NCBI RefSeq assembly: GCF_900241005.1
Contig: NZ_OEST01000001.1
Location: 744,001 to 808,000, forward strand
DNA: 64,000 nucleotides
Direction of reading: 5' to 3'
Source of the DNA: Bacteroides cutis
GTDB taxonomy: Bacteria > Bacteroidota > Bacteroidia > Bacteroidales > Bacteroidaceae
Positions 29,692 to 38,591 of this stretch are shown in pieces. Under the pieces are notes generated by a model that had not been told where the DNA came from, ran no database searches, and saw only the letters and a program-made list of their open reading frames with translations. Every line of letters starts with the position of its first letter. Position 1 is the first letter of the stretch. The position numbers and the translations under genes are program-made.

Positions 29692-30051
29692 TTATTTCAG
29701 TAAGTATGGTGGATTGGTTGAGGTTTGTAAGTCGCTCTCTTTAGTTGCGATATACTCTTCAATACGCGATTGCCGGCTTCGTTCCATTAGTTCCGAGCTA
29801 CGTGTCAGTGCATCATATTTGATATCAATAAGTTCTTTCTTGAGTTTGTCTATCTCTATCATCTGTTGCTGAGCAGCGTAACGGTTATGAATGTAGAAAA
29901 GGATAAGTACCATAATGAGTACAAGCAGTTTGGTCTGACGACGGAAAAAGTCCGTAGCCAGAATGTCACCTCCAATGATGTTTTTCAGCGAAGCATGCTT
30001 TTTCACCTTTTCGGTTTTCTTTTCTTCCTGTTTATTGTTTGTTTCACCCAT
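29692..30051 (-). CDS. ftsL: FtsL-like cell division protein
   Basis: A 119-residue bitopic protein: a charged cytoplasmic start (Lys/Glu-rich), one membrane segment (LLVLIMVLILFYIHNRYAA) and a periplasmic helix with heptad-like spacing (QMIEIDKLKKELIDIKYDAL). This shape and the position between rsmH and ftsI define FtsL-type proteins, which vary greatly in sequence; it would form the coiled coil that recruits FtsI and FtsW. ATG at 30051 is used; a GTG one codon upstream is possible. Confidence 0.85.
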   Translation of the reverse strand: MGETNNKQEEKKTEKVKKHASLKNIIGGDILATDFFRRQTKLLVLIMVLILFYIHNRYAAQQQMIEIDKLKKELIDIKYDALTRSSELMERSRQSRIEEYIATKESDLQTSTNPPYLLK

Positions 30052-30088
30052 CACTTATTACTTTATAGCATTACCACTCTGTCGTTTC

Positions 30089-31006
30089 TTATTCTTCTAT
30101 TTTTTCCGCAATTCTCAGTTTAGCACTCCTAGAACGAGGATTGCGTTCTATCTCTGCTTCATCCGGCACAATCACCTTGTTGTTTATCAACCGAAAAGGT
30201 GTTTGTATATTTCCGAAAAAGTCCTTTTCAGTTTTACCTTCTACGTTACCCGTTTTCATGATATTCTTCACCATCCGGTCTTCCAGTGAATGATAGGTAA
30301 TAACTACCAATCGTCCACCTGGCTTCAACGTTTCAGTTGCTGCATAAAGCATCTCTTTCAATGCTTCCATTTCCTGGTTGACTTCTATACGGAGTGCTTG
30401 GAATACCTTGGCAAACTCCTTCTTTTCCCGTTCACGGCCGAATAGGGGTTTGATAATTTCCAGAAATTCACCGATAGTGGTTATCTTCTGTATAGAACGG
30501 GCTTTTGCGATGACTGTAGCCAATTTTCGGCTATTTTTCAATTCTCCGTACAAGTAAAACAGATTTGCCAACCGTTCTTCATCGTATGTGTTTACCACAT
30601 CGGCGGCGGTGATACCAGCACGTTTATTCATACGCATATCCAATGCGCCATCAAAACGGAAAGAAAATCCCCGTTCGCTGTCGTCAAAGTGATGGGAAGA
30701 CACCCCTAGATCGGCAAGTATAGCATCCACTTTACTAATATTGTGATAACGTAGGAAGTTGTGCAGATAACGAAAATTACTGCGTACAAAGGTAAAGTGT
30801 GGATCGTTTACAATATTTCGTTCCGCATCTTCATCTTGGTCAAATCCCAGTAATCTACCTCCATTACCCAGTCTCGACAAAATTTCGCGGGAATGGCCTG
30901 CCCCTCCGAACGTGACGTCTACGTACGTTCCGTCGGGACGAATATTCATTCCGTTCACACTTGGTAATAGTAGTACCGGAATATGGTATGTCAGTTCTTC
31001 CTTCAT
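30089..31006 (-). CDS. rsmH: 16S rRNA (cytosine(1402)-N(4))-methyltransferase
   Basis: A 305-residue SAM-dependent enzyme (MraW) that methylates N4 of C1402 in the decoding centre of 16S rRNA. It starts with YHIPVLLLPSVNGMNIRPDG, has the SAM site VDVTFGGAGHSREILSRLG, LADLGVSSHHFDDSERGFSF, and the end motif RNPRSRSAKLRIAEK, all typical. The gene is 24 bases after mraZ and is the second in the dcw transcript. Confidence 0.97.
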   Translation of the reverse strand: MKEELTYHIPVLLLPSVNGMNIRPDGTYVDVTFGGAGHSREILSRLGNGGRLLGFDQDEDAERNIVNDPHFTFVRSNFRYLHNFLRYHNISKVDAILADLGVSSHHFDDSERGFSFRFDGALDMRMNKRAGITAADVVNTYDEERLANLFYLYGELKNSRKLATVIAKARSIQKITTIGEFLEIIKPLFGREREKKEFAKVFQALRIEVNQEMEALKEMLYAATETLKPGGRLVVITYHSLEDRMVKNIMKTGNVEGKTEKDFFGNIQTPFRLINNKVIVPDEAEIERNPRSRSAKLRIAEKIEE

Positions 31007-31030
31007 CTTTATTTTTCTAAAATCACTTTA

Positions 31031-31525
31031 TCATTTTAGTTTATCACTTTTTTCCTCCTCTTTACTATTTTCGTAATCTAAATCTCCCAATATATCCTGT
31101 AAAGCTTCACTGAATTCTTCCGATGCCATGAAAGGGCGCTCTGTATACTCTTTTGCCCAAATTTCAATAGTGTTGTCCATACCGATAAAGCGTACATCGT
31201 TCTGTATACCTGCCATTTGTAAATAACGTTTGGGTAAGAGGATGCGTCCGTTCCCGTCGGGAACCATGATTTCCGCGTCACTTACAAATTGTCGGAAGAT
31301 TTGTTGGTGTTTGGCATTCCACTTATTTAGCCGCTGCCGAAGTTGGTTTTGTGTTGCGAACCAGACACTTTCCGGATAGAGAACTAGACAGTTCTGAAAT
31401 ACGTCTTTGCGCAATACAAGTCTTTCTTCGGAAACAGCTTGTAGTTGCTTCCGGAAGCCGGCAGGGATAAATACGCGTCCCTTTGTATCTGTCTTAGCTT
31501 CAATATTGCCTAAAAAACGTATCAT
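31031..31525 (-). CDS. mraZ: Division/cell wall cluster transcriptional repressor MraZ
   Basis: A 164-residue DNA-binding protein with two SpoVT/AbrB-like half repeats: DTKGRVFIPAGFRKQLQ near residue 15 and DGNGRILLPKRYLQMAG near 90, both showing the DxxGRxxxP signature. MraZ forms rings that bind TGGGN repeats upstream of its own gene and represses the dcw cluster in E. coli. It is first in the cluster, and two TGGGG repeats sit just upstream, so autoregulation is likely here too. Confidence 0.96.
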   Translation of the reverse strand: MIRFLGNIEAKTDTKGRVFIPAGFRKQLQAVSEERLVLRKDVFQNCLVLYPESVWFATQNQLRQRLNKWNAKHQQIFRQFVSDAEIMVPDGNGRILLPKRYLQMAGIQNDVRFIGMDNTIEIWAKEYTERPFMASEEFSEALQDILGDLDYENSKEEEKSDKLK

Positions 31526-31567
31526 TTATCACCTTATTATAATAAGCGACGGTAAAAATACATATTT

Positions 31568-31582
31568 CCCCACAATTCCCCA
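31568..31582 (-). promoter_or_regulatory. Likely MraZ-binding box (TGGGG direct repeats)
   Basis: On the minus strand, upstream of mraZ, TGGGG-AATTG-TGGGG occurs: two TGGGN elements separated by exactly 5 bases, 43 bases before the ATG. This is the arrangement of the MraZ operator known from E. coli (TGGGN repeats 5 bases apart). A further TGGGG in the opposite orientation lies at 31677-31681. The assignment is by pattern and position. Confidence 0.7.
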
Positions 31583-31759
31583 CATCTTTTAGTTAAAACT
31601 TTATGTAGAAGTTTTCAACATCTTGTTAATTACTTATTCCGTTGAAAATGAACAATGTGCTGAAATGCTTTGTTGGTGGGGAATTGCTATAGGTTTATTT
31701 TTTCATTTAACTCGTATTTAAGCTATATTTTCTCTTTTGATAATTAATATATATTGCTC

Positions 31760-31788
31760 TTGTTTATAAGAGAAACCGTATAAATTTG
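31760..31788 (+). promoter_or_regulatory. Bacteroides-type promoter of the sulfatase/fucosidase operon
   Basis: TAAATTTG at 31781-31788 matches TAnnTTTG, with TTG at 31760-31762 as a -33 element 18 bases upstream. The predicted start near 31795 is 45 bases before the first sulfatase. The 314-base gap between mraZ and this sulfatase holds the MraZ box and this promoter. Confidence 0.6.
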
Positions 31789-31839
31789 TAATTTAGCGGC
31801 AGATAATAACACTAATAATCTTGCTAGCCTTTTAATCGT

Positions 31840-33372
31840 ATGAAAAACATAACATTTGCTTTAGGAACAGGGCTACTAGCTGTTTCTTTATATGGTAACG
31901 CAATAAATAAACCTCTTAAGCCTAATATTATTTTTATTCTGTGTGACGACATGGGATATGGAGATCTAGGTTGTTACGGGCAGAAGTATATTCATACCCC
32001 GAATATAGATCGTATGGCACAAGAGGGCATGAGATTTACGCAGGCATACGCAGGCAGTCCGGTGAGTGCGCCGTCAAGAGCTTCATTGATGACCGGGCAG
32101 CATACAGGACATACACATGTAAGAGGAAATAAAGAATACTGGCGAGGAGTTCCAATGATGCAGTATGGTGTCAATAAGGATTTCTCTGTGGTAGGACAGG
32201 AACCCTATGATGCAGGTCATATAATTATTCCTGAAGTAATGAAAAAGAATGGTTATACGACTGGTATGTTTGGAAAGTGGGCAGGTGGTTATGAGGGCTC
32301 CTGTTCTACGCCCGATAAAAGAGGAATAGATGAATATTATGGTTTTATATGCCAGTTTCAGGCGCATTTATATTATCCTAACTTCTTGAATAAGTACAGT
32401 AAACTGGAGGGCGACACGGGAGTTGTTCGTATTGTGATGGAGGATAATATCAACTATCCGATGTTTGGAGACGATTACAAGAAGCGTTCACAGTATTCAG
32501 CCGATCTTATACACCGGAAAGCACTTGAGTGGCTTGATAAACAGGACGGAGGTCAACCTTTCTATGGTCTCTTCACATATACATTGCCTCATGCTGAATT
32601 GGTGCAACCCAATGATTCCATTTTGAAAGGTTATAAAAAGAAATTCTTTGTGGATAAAACTTGGGGAGGTCAGGAGGGTTCCCGTTATAATGCAGTAGAT
32701 CATACGCATGCCGAGTTTGCTGGTATGATTACCCGTTTGGATTACTATGTGGGTGAGGTTTTGGAGAAGCTGAAAGAGAAGGGGCTCGATGAAAATACGA
32801 TTGTCATATTCAGTAGTGATAATGGCCCTCATGAAGAGGGAGGAGCCGATCCTGCTTTCTTCGGAAGAGATGGTAAGTTACGCGGTTTGAAACGGCAATG
32901 TTATGAAGGAGGAATCCGAGTTCCTTTTATTGTACGTTGGCCGGGTCATGTTCCTGCCGGTTCGGTAAATCAGCATCAACTTGCTTTCTATGATATCATG
33001 CCGACTTTCTGTGAACTGGTGGGAGACAAGGCATTTCCCCAAAAGTATATCAATACGAAACTTGCGGATGATTGTTTTGACGGTATCTCCTTTGCTCCTA
33101 CATTATTGGGCAAGGATGGGCAACAGATGCACGAATTTCTTTACTGGGAGTTCCATGAGACTGATCAGATAGGTGTGCGTATGGGTGACTGGAAAATGGT
33201 GGTCAAAAAAGGTACTCCTCATTTGTACAATCTTATAACCGATATTCATGAAGACCATGATGTCGCAGCTTTACATCCGGATATCGTAAAACAAATGGTA
33301 GTAATTATCAAACAAGAATATAAAAATAGTAATGACTTTCAGGTAACACTACCTGCCTCATTTTTCTTCTAA
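31840..33372 (+). CDS. Family S1 sulfatase (serine type)
   Basis: A 510-residue exported sulfatase that removes sulfate esters from glycans. It has a signal peptide (MKNITFALGTGLLAVSLYG), the metal-binding ILCDDMGYGDLGCYG, and the S1 signature SAPSRASLMTG, where Ser76 is the residue converted to formylglycine. SSDNGPHEEGG is the second metal site. The active-site residue is Ser rather than Cys, so activation needs an anaerobic radical-SAM maturase, which is not encoded in this window. The substrate is not readable; the neighbours (a second sulfatase and a fucosidase) suggest a sulfated, fucosylated host or dietary glycan. First gene of a three-gene operon, 14 bases before the next. Confidence 0.9.
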   Translation: MKNITFALGTGLLAVSLYGNAINKPLKPNIIFILCDDMGYGDLGCYGQKYIHTPNIDRMAQEGMRFTQAYAGSPVSAPSRASLMTGQHTGHTHVRGNKEYWRGVPMMQYGVNKDFSVVGQEPYDAGHIIIPEVMKKNGYTTGMFGKWAGGYEGSCSTPDKRGIDEYYGFICQFQAHLYYPNFLNKYSKLEGDTGVVRIVMEDNINYPMFGDDYKKRSQYSADLIHRKALEWLDKQDGGQPFYGLFTYTLPHAELVQPNDSILKGYKKKFFVDKTWGGQEGSRYNAVDHTHAEFAGMITRLDYYVGEVLEKLKEKGLDENTIVIFSSDNGPHEEGGADPAFFGRDGKLRGLKRQCYEGGIRVPFIVRWPGHVPAGSVNQHQLAFYDIMPTFCELVGDKAFPQKYINTKLADDCFDGISFAPTLLGKDGQQMHEFLYWEFHETDQIGVRMGDWKMVVKKGTPHLYNLITDIHEDHDVAALHPDIVKQMVVIIKQEYKNSNDFQVTLPASFFF

Positions 33373-33386
33373 CTAATACATCTATT

Positions 33387-34952
33387 ATGATGAACCCATT
33401 ACAATCTAAAATCTTTTACTCTTTGACCGGTGCCACTTTCGTTGCTTCAATGAATTCTTGTGTTTCCCAGAAAAAAAGTGGAGAACAGAAACAGTATAAC
33501 ATTGTGTATATAATGACGGACGATCATACGGCGCAAATGATGAGTTGCTATGACCATCGCTATATGGAAACTCCTAATTTAGATAGGATAGCAGCTGATG
33601 GTGTACGCTTTACCAATAGTTTTGTTGCCAATTCCTTGAGCGGGCCGAGTCGTGCTTGTATGATTACGGGTAAACACAGTTGTGCTAATAAGTTCTATGA
33701 TAACTCGACTTGTGTGTTCGATTCTTCTCAGCAGACTTTCCCGAAACTCTTACAACGGGCAGGTTATGAAACTGCGCTTGTAGGTAAATGGCATTTAGAA
33801 AGTATGCCTTCCGGTTTTGATTATTGGCAAATCCTACCCGGTCAGGGAGATTATTACAATCCCGACTTCATTACTCAGAACAATGGTAAAATACGGAAAC
33901 ATGGCTATGTGACGAATATCATAACGGATGATGCCATAGATTGGATGAAGAATAAGCGGGATAAGAATAAACCATTTTGTCTTTTGATCCATCATAAAGC
34001 TATCCATCGCAATTGGTTGGCGGATACCTGTAACCTGGCACTCTACGAAGATAAGACCTTTCCGCTTCCTAATAATTTCTTTGATGATTATGCAGGACGT
34101 CCTGCTGCAGCTTCCCAAGAGATGAGTATCGTGAAAGATATGGATATGATTTACGATTTGAAGATGTTGCGTCCTGATAAACAAACCCGGTTAAAGGCTC
34201 TTTATGAACACTATCTTGGGCGTATGGATGAAGGTCAGCGGGCTGCCTGGGATAAATTTTACGGTCCTATAATAGAAGACTTCTATAAACAAAATCTTAA
34301 AGGTAAAGAACTTGCTAATTGGAAGTATCAGCGCTACATGAGAGATTACATGAAAACCGTGAAATCTTTGGATGACAATGTAGGTCGGGTACTCGATTAT
34401 CTGAAAAAAGAGGATTTACTGGACAATACGCTGGTGGTGTATACATCTGATCAGGGGTTTTATATGGGCGAGCATGGTTGGTTTGACAAACGTTTTATGT
34501 ATGAAGAATCCATGCGTACCCCTTTGATTATGCATTTGCCAAAGGATTTTAACTATAAAGGGGATATTGATGAAATGGTTCAAAATATAGATTATGCACC
34601 GACTTTCCTGGAACTTGCAGGTGTGCAAGTTCCCAAAGATATTCATGGCGTTTCTCTCGTTCCTTTATTGAGGGGGGAGAAACCGGCCGACTGGCGTAAG
34701 GCATTGTATTATCATTATTATGAATATCCTGCCGAGCACATGGTGAAGAGACACTACGGGATACGTACTGAGCGCTATAAATTGATTCATTTTTATGATG
34801 ATATCGATGAATGGGAACTTTACGACTTGAAGAGTGATTCTTCTGAGATGCGCAATATCTATGGGTGTCCCGATATGGCTAAAGTGGTGGAGGATTTGAA
34901 AGTTAATCTTGCGGTATTGCAAGAACAGTATAATGATTCTATTAGATATTAA
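33387..34952 (+). CDS. Family S1 sulfatase, lipoprotein, possibly N-acetylglucosamine-6-sulfatase-like
   Basis: A 521-residue sulfatase with a lipoprotein-type leader (VASMNSC, Cys25), so probably membrane anchored. The metal site is IMTDDHTAQMMSCYD, the signature is SGPSRACMITGKHS with Ser85 as formylglycine precursor, and TSDQGFYMGEHGWFDKR is the second metal loop. The C-terminal YEYPAEHMVKRHYGIRTERY resembles what I recall of Bacteroides GlcNAc-6-O-sulfatases (subfamily S1_11 type); that substrate call is an inference from memory of the family. It differs clearly from the preceding sulfatase, so the pair is not a recent duplication. The GH29 gene follows after 14 bases. Confidence 0.9.
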   Translation: MMNPLQSKIFYSLTGATFVASMNSCVSQKKSGEQKQYNIVYIMTDDHTAQMMSCYDHRYMETPNLDRIAADGVRFTNSFVANSLSGPSRACMITGKHSCANKFYDNSTCVFDSSQQTFPKLLQRAGYETALVGKWHLESMPSGFDYWQILPGQGDYYNPDFITQNNGKIRKHGYVTNIITDDAIDWMKNKRDKNKPFCLLIHHKAIHRNWLADTCNLALYEDKTFPLPNNFFDDYAGRPAAASQEMSIVKDMDMIYDLKMLRPDKQTRLKALYEHYLGRMDEGQRAAWDKFYGPIIEDFYKQNLKGKELANWKYQRYMRDYMKTVKSLDDNVGRVLDYLKKEDLLDNTLVVYTSDQGFYMGEHGWFDKRFMYEESMRTPLIMHLPKDFNYKGDIDEMVQNIDYAPTFLELAGVQVPKDIHGVSLVPLLRGEKPADWRKALYYHYYEYPAEHMVKRHYGIRTERYKLIHFYDDIDEWELYDLKSDSSEMRNIYGCPDMAKVVEDLKVNLAVLQEQYNDSIRY

Positions 34953-34966
34953 ATCTGAATTTGCGT

Positions 34967-36841
34967 ATGAAACGAATGTTGTTAGTGGCATATTGTGCCT
35001 TTATAATCTCTGTAGCCTTACAAGCACAGGAAACTTTTTATGAGAAGAATATCGTTTTTCCCGCCGGAGCTACGATAGAACAAAAATTAGATATGGCTTC
35101 CCGTTTGGTACCTACTCCGCAACAGTTAGAGTGGCAACAGATGGAGTTGACCGCTTTTCTACACTTTGGTATCAATACTTTCACAGGACGGGAGTGGGGA
35201 GATGGTACGGAGAATCCTGATATTTTTAATCCTGTAGAATTGGATTGTGACCAATGGGTGCGTTCCCTCAAAGAGGGAGGTTTCAAGATGGCTATCATTA
35301 CGGCGAAACATCACGATGGCTTCTGTTTGTGGCCCACGAAGACCACCCGTCATTCGGTAGCATCCAGTTCTTGGCGTGACGGAAAAGGTGACGTTGTGCG
35401 TGAACTTCGTAATGCTTGTGATAAATACGGCCTTAAATTTGGTGTTTATCTCTCCCCATGGGATCGTAATGCTACTTGTTATGGGGATATTCCTGCCTAT
35501 AACAGGTTCTTTGTAGAACAACTTACGGAATTGTTGACCAACTATGGCGAAGTACACGAGGTTTGGTTTGACGGTGCTAATGGTGAAGGCCCTAATGGTA
35601 AAAAGCAAGTCTATGACTGGGATACTATTTTGAAAACCATTCGCCGTCTACAACCGAAAGCTGTTACCGCCATTATGGGAGATGATGTACGCTGGGTAGG
35701 TAACGAGAAAGGTATCGGACGTGAAACGGAATGGAGTGCTACGGTACTGGCACCGGGCTCTTACCCCCGTAGTGCGCAGTTGAGGCAAGAACTAGGCGTC
35801 CTTGGAACAACCAAAGATTTGGGTGGACGAGATGTGGTGGCACGTGCTCGGGAATTGTTTTGGTATCCTTCCGAAGTAGATGTTTCCATTCGTCCGGGGT
35901 GGTTTTATCATGCCGAACAGGATAAACAGGTGAAGTCTTTGGCGCATCTGGCTGATATTTATTTCAAGTCCGTGGGTTACAATTCAGTATTGTTGCTTAA
36001 CATTCCACCGGATAGACGAGGACTCATAAATGAACATGACGTAAAACGTCTCAAAGAGTTCTCGATTTATTTAAAAAAGACTTTTGGTACAAATTTCCTT
36101 TGGAAAGGTAATTTTTATTGGCAAGCGTACTCCGGTGATATTCATACGTATGAGGTTCAGAGGGGGGCTTTGGTAAATACCCTTCTCATTCAGGAAGATA
36201 TTGCTAAGGGGCAACGTGTAGAAAATTTCCTTGTGGAGGCTTATTCCAATGGCTCATGGCGTTACATGGCCGAAGGAACTACTGTGGGATATAAACGACT
36301 TATTCGTTTTTCTGATACGAAGGTCGATAAGATACGTATCACCATTCGTTCTGCCCGTGGAAAAGCAAATATCATGAAGGTGGGTTTGTTTTATGCCGAA
36401 CCTCTGGTTGATGGGAGTACATCAGTGCGGTTGAGTGATATATCTACTAAAGACTGGCATATCGTAGAAGGGGATGTAAACGCTCGTTTGGCCATTGATG
36501 GTGATAGAAGTACGGCTTGGCGTACCTCCTCGCTACAACCGTTGACGGTTGATATGGGACAGGTGATAGAAATTGCAGGGTTCAGTTATTCGCCTGTTAC
36601 GGGTGACGATCTGTCGGGTACTATCTATAAATATGCGTTTTATGTAAGTATAGACGGGAAATCGTGGAGCCAATGTAATGTTGCCGGAGAGTTCAGTAAT
36701 ATTATGCACAATCCATTTCCTTATTTTGTACGTTTTGGTAAGAGTTATCGTGCGCGTTATTTCAAACTTGAACCGCTTGCTGAAATTACCGGGCAGCCTT
36801 GTACTTCTATTGGTGAAGTAGGTATTCTTGTGGAGAAATGA
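34967..36841 (+). CDS. Alpha-L-fucosidase, GH29, with C-terminal F5/8 type C-like domain
   Basis: A 624-residue exported enzyme (MKRMLLVAYCAFIISVALQAQ). The (beta/alpha)8 GH29 domain is seen in LTAFLHFGINTFTGREWGDG, AKHHDGFCLWPTKTTRHS, GVYLSPWDRN and VHEVWFDGANGEG, whose Asp (about residue 202) is the expected nucleophile. It lacks the extra active-site features of the classic A group and looks closer to subfamily B, which prefers branched alpha-1,3/4 fucosides; this is an inference. The last 150 residues (RLAIDGDRSTAWRTSSLQPL) form a discoidin-like carbohydrate-binding domain. Last gene of the sulfatase operon; a strong terminator follows. Confidence 0.92.
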   Translation: MKRMLLVAYCAFIISVALQAQETFYEKNIVFPAGATIEQKLDMASRLVPTPQQLEWQQMELTAFLHFGINTFTGREWGDGTENPDIFNPVELDCDQWVRSLKEGGFKMAIITAKHHDGFCLWPTKTTRHSVASSSWRDGKGDVVRELRNACDKYGLKFGVYLSPWDRNATCYGDIPAYNRFFVEQLTELLTNYGEVHEVWFDGANGEGPNGKKQVYDWDTILKTIRRLQPKAVTAIMGDDVRWVGNEKGIGRETEWSATVLAPGSYPRSAQLRQELGVLGTTKDLGGRDVVARARELFWYPSEVDVSIRPGWFYHAEQDKQVKSLAHLADIYFKSVGYNSVLLLNIPPDRRGLINEHDVKRLKEFSIYLKKTFGTNFLWKGNFYWQAYSGDIHTYEVQRGALVNTLLIQEDIAKGQRVENFLVEAYSNGSWRYMAEGTTVGYKRLIRFSDTKVDKIRITIRSARGKANIMKVGLFYAEPLVDGSTSVRLSDISTKDWHIVEGDVNARLAIDGDRSTAWRTSSLQPLTVDMGQVIEIAGFSYSPVTGDDLSGTIYKYAFYVSIDGKSWSQCNVAGEFSNIMHNPFPYFVRFGKSYRARYFKLEPLAEITGQPCTSIGEVGILVEK

Positions 36842-36860
36842 TTTCTTTGAGGATAGAATA

Positions 36861-36901
36861 AAAGAGGTTGTTTCATCACGAAACAACCTCTTTCTCTTTT
36901 T
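36861..36901. terminator. Terminator after the fucosidase gene
   Basis: AAAGAGGTTGTTTC (36861-36874) and GAAACAACCTCTTT (36880-36893) form a perfect 14-bp stem with a 5-base loop, followed on the plus strand by CTCTTTTTG. It lies between the fucosidase and the convergent sigma factor gene and could serve both. Confidence 0.85.
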
Positions 36902-36954
36902 GATACAACTAAAATCTGCACTATATTTTTGGAAATAGCTGAATATTTCTTTGA

Positions 36955-37458
36955 TTAAACAAAATCCTTCAAATCCTGTTGTAGCTTTTGACGAGTAAAG
37001 AATATGCGACTCTTTACGGTTCCCAATGGAAGTCCCAATCTTTCTGCTATTTCGCGATATTTGAAACCGGAAACATGCATGGAGAACGGTACCTTATATT
37101 CGCGTGGCAATGCATTGACGATGCGGTGCATCTCTTTTAGGTCGTATGCACTTTCTGTGTTATCATATGCGGTTTCCCGTGGAGAATTCAAGTGATATAA
37201 ATTGTCAGTTTGGTCTACAAATGTTTGGTCCCGTACTACTTTACGGTAATTATTTATAAAGATGTTACGCATAATTGTATAGATCCAACCTTTGAAATTG
37301 GTGTCTGGCATATATTTATCTTCATTATCCAAAGCTTTTAGGGAGGTTTCCTGTAACAGGTCATTTGCTTCTTCACGATCGGAAGTCAGTTTATATGCAA
37401 AACGTAATAAATCGTCTTGTACTCCGAGCAAATCTTTTTTAAATGTAATACTATTCAT
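36955..37458 (-). CDS. RNA polymerase ECF-type sigma factor
   Basis: A 167-residue sigma-70 family protein with region 2 (LLRFAYKLTSDREEANDLLQ, then FKGWIYTIMRNIFINNYRK for -10 recognition) and region 4 (LPREYKVPFSMHVSGFKYRE followed by IAERLGLPLGTVKSRIFFTR) as the helix-turn-helix for -35 binding. The start MNSITFKKDLL is chosen; a 17-residue upstream extension is basic and unlike the family. No anti-sigma factor gene adjoins it, unlike the FecI/FecR pairs common in Bacteroides, so control must come from elsewhere. It is divergent from the glycine-lipid gene pair. Confidence 0.92.
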   Translation of the reverse strand: MNSITFKKDLLGVQDDLLRFAYKLTSDREEANDLLQETSLKALDNEDKYMPDTNFKGWIYTIMRNIFINNYRKVVRDQTFVDQTDNLYHLNSPRETAYDNTESAYDLKEMHRIVNALPREYKVPFSMHVSGFKYREIAERLGLPLGTVKSRIFFTRQKLQQDLKDFV

Positions 37459-37686
37459 AATGTGCTTTGTTTTTTGGTTACTTGTTCGTTTAACCTTTCG
37501 GCATTGCAAGTTTACGAAACTTCTTTCTCTATGGTAGACGGATTTTAACCAATCTTTGGGGGGAAAACTATCAATTGACAGATTTTAGGTGCTTTTTGGT
37601 AGAAATTGGGTGTAGTTTTCTATCAATTATTTGCATTTAATTAAAAAGATGCGTTAATTTTGCGCAATCATTTCATCGTAAGAAGA

Positions 37687-38505
37687 ATGGCTGACGACTC
37701 TTTATTTTTGATTGACATTGATAAAGTACTTCGGGAAAAAGCTCCGAAGCATGTAAAGTATATCCCTAAATTTGTCGTATCCTATTTGAAACGTATTGTC
37801 CATCAGGATGAGTTGAACGTTTTTTTAATGGAGTCGAAAGATAAGGTAGGGGTAGATTTCCTAAAAGCTTGTTTGGAGTTTCTAGATGCCAAATTGATAG
37901 TGAAAGGTGAAGAAAATTTGCCTAAAGGGGGGCTTTACACATTTGTATCCAATCACCCGTTGGGAGGACAAGATGGGGTGGCTTTAGGTTATGTGTTGGG
38001 GTCCTTTTATAATGGGAAGGTGAAATATATGGTAAACGACCTGTTGATGAACCTGCACGGATTAGCGCCGCTTTGCATCCCTATAAATAAAACAGGTAAA
38101 CAAGCAAAAGATTTTCCGAAGATGGTTGAGGCGGGGTTTGCATCCGATGATCAATTGATAATGTTTCCCGCCGGATTGTGTTCCCGCCGCCAAAACGGGG
38201 TGATCCGTGATCTGGATTGGAAGAAAGCGTTCATTGTAAAGAGTGTTGAAGTACATCGTGATGTAGTGCCCATTCATTTTGAAGGTCGTAATTCCAACTT
38301 TTTTTATAATCTGGCAAATCTCTGCAAGGTATTAGGTATAAAATTTAATATTGCCATGCTGTATTTGGCAGATGAAATGTTGAAAAACCGTCATAAAACA
38401 TTTACCATTACTATTGGTAAACCTATTCCGTGGCAAACTTTCGATAAGTCGAAAACACCTGCGCAATGGGCGCAATATGTAAAAGACATTGTATATAAAT
38501 TATAG
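37687..38505 (+). CDS. glsA: Glycine/ornithine-lipid O-acyltransferase (PlsC-like)
   Basis: A 272-residue 1-acyl-glycerol-3-phosphate acyltransferase-like protein. The acyltransferase block is FVSNHPLGGQDGVAL, in which His and Asp are five residues apart instead of the usual four, and IMFPAGLCSRRQNGV takes the place of the FPEGTRS motif; both are typical of Bacteroidetes members. In Bacteroides the neighbouring pair GlsB/GlsA makes glycine lipids: GlsB N-acylates glycine and GlsA adds the second acyl chain. The pairing with the GNAT-like gene 86 bases downstream supports that role here. A TAATTTTG -7 box lies at 37645-37652. The ATG at 37687 (MADDSLFLIDIDKVL) is the first reasonable start. 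Confidence 0.82.
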   Translation: MADDSLFLIDIDKVLREKAPKHVKYIPKFVVSYLKRIVHQDELNVFLMESKDKVGVDFLKACLEFLDAKLIVKGEENLPKGGLYTFVSNHPLGGQDGVALGYVLGSFYNGKVKYMVNDLLMNLHGLAPLCIPINKTGKQAKDFPKMVEAGFASDDQLIMFPAGLCSRRQNGVIRDLDWKKAFIVKSVEVHRDVVPIHFEGRNSNFFYNLANLCKVLGIKFNIAMLYLADEMLKNRHKTFTITIGKPIPWQTFDKSKTPAQWAQYVKDIVYKL

Positions 38506-38591
38506 GTTGAAAATTAGAAATTAAAGGACTGGAGAACTGAAAAAGGGGAATATCTCTCCATTTTCATTTCTTGATTCTCAATTTAAGTAAT

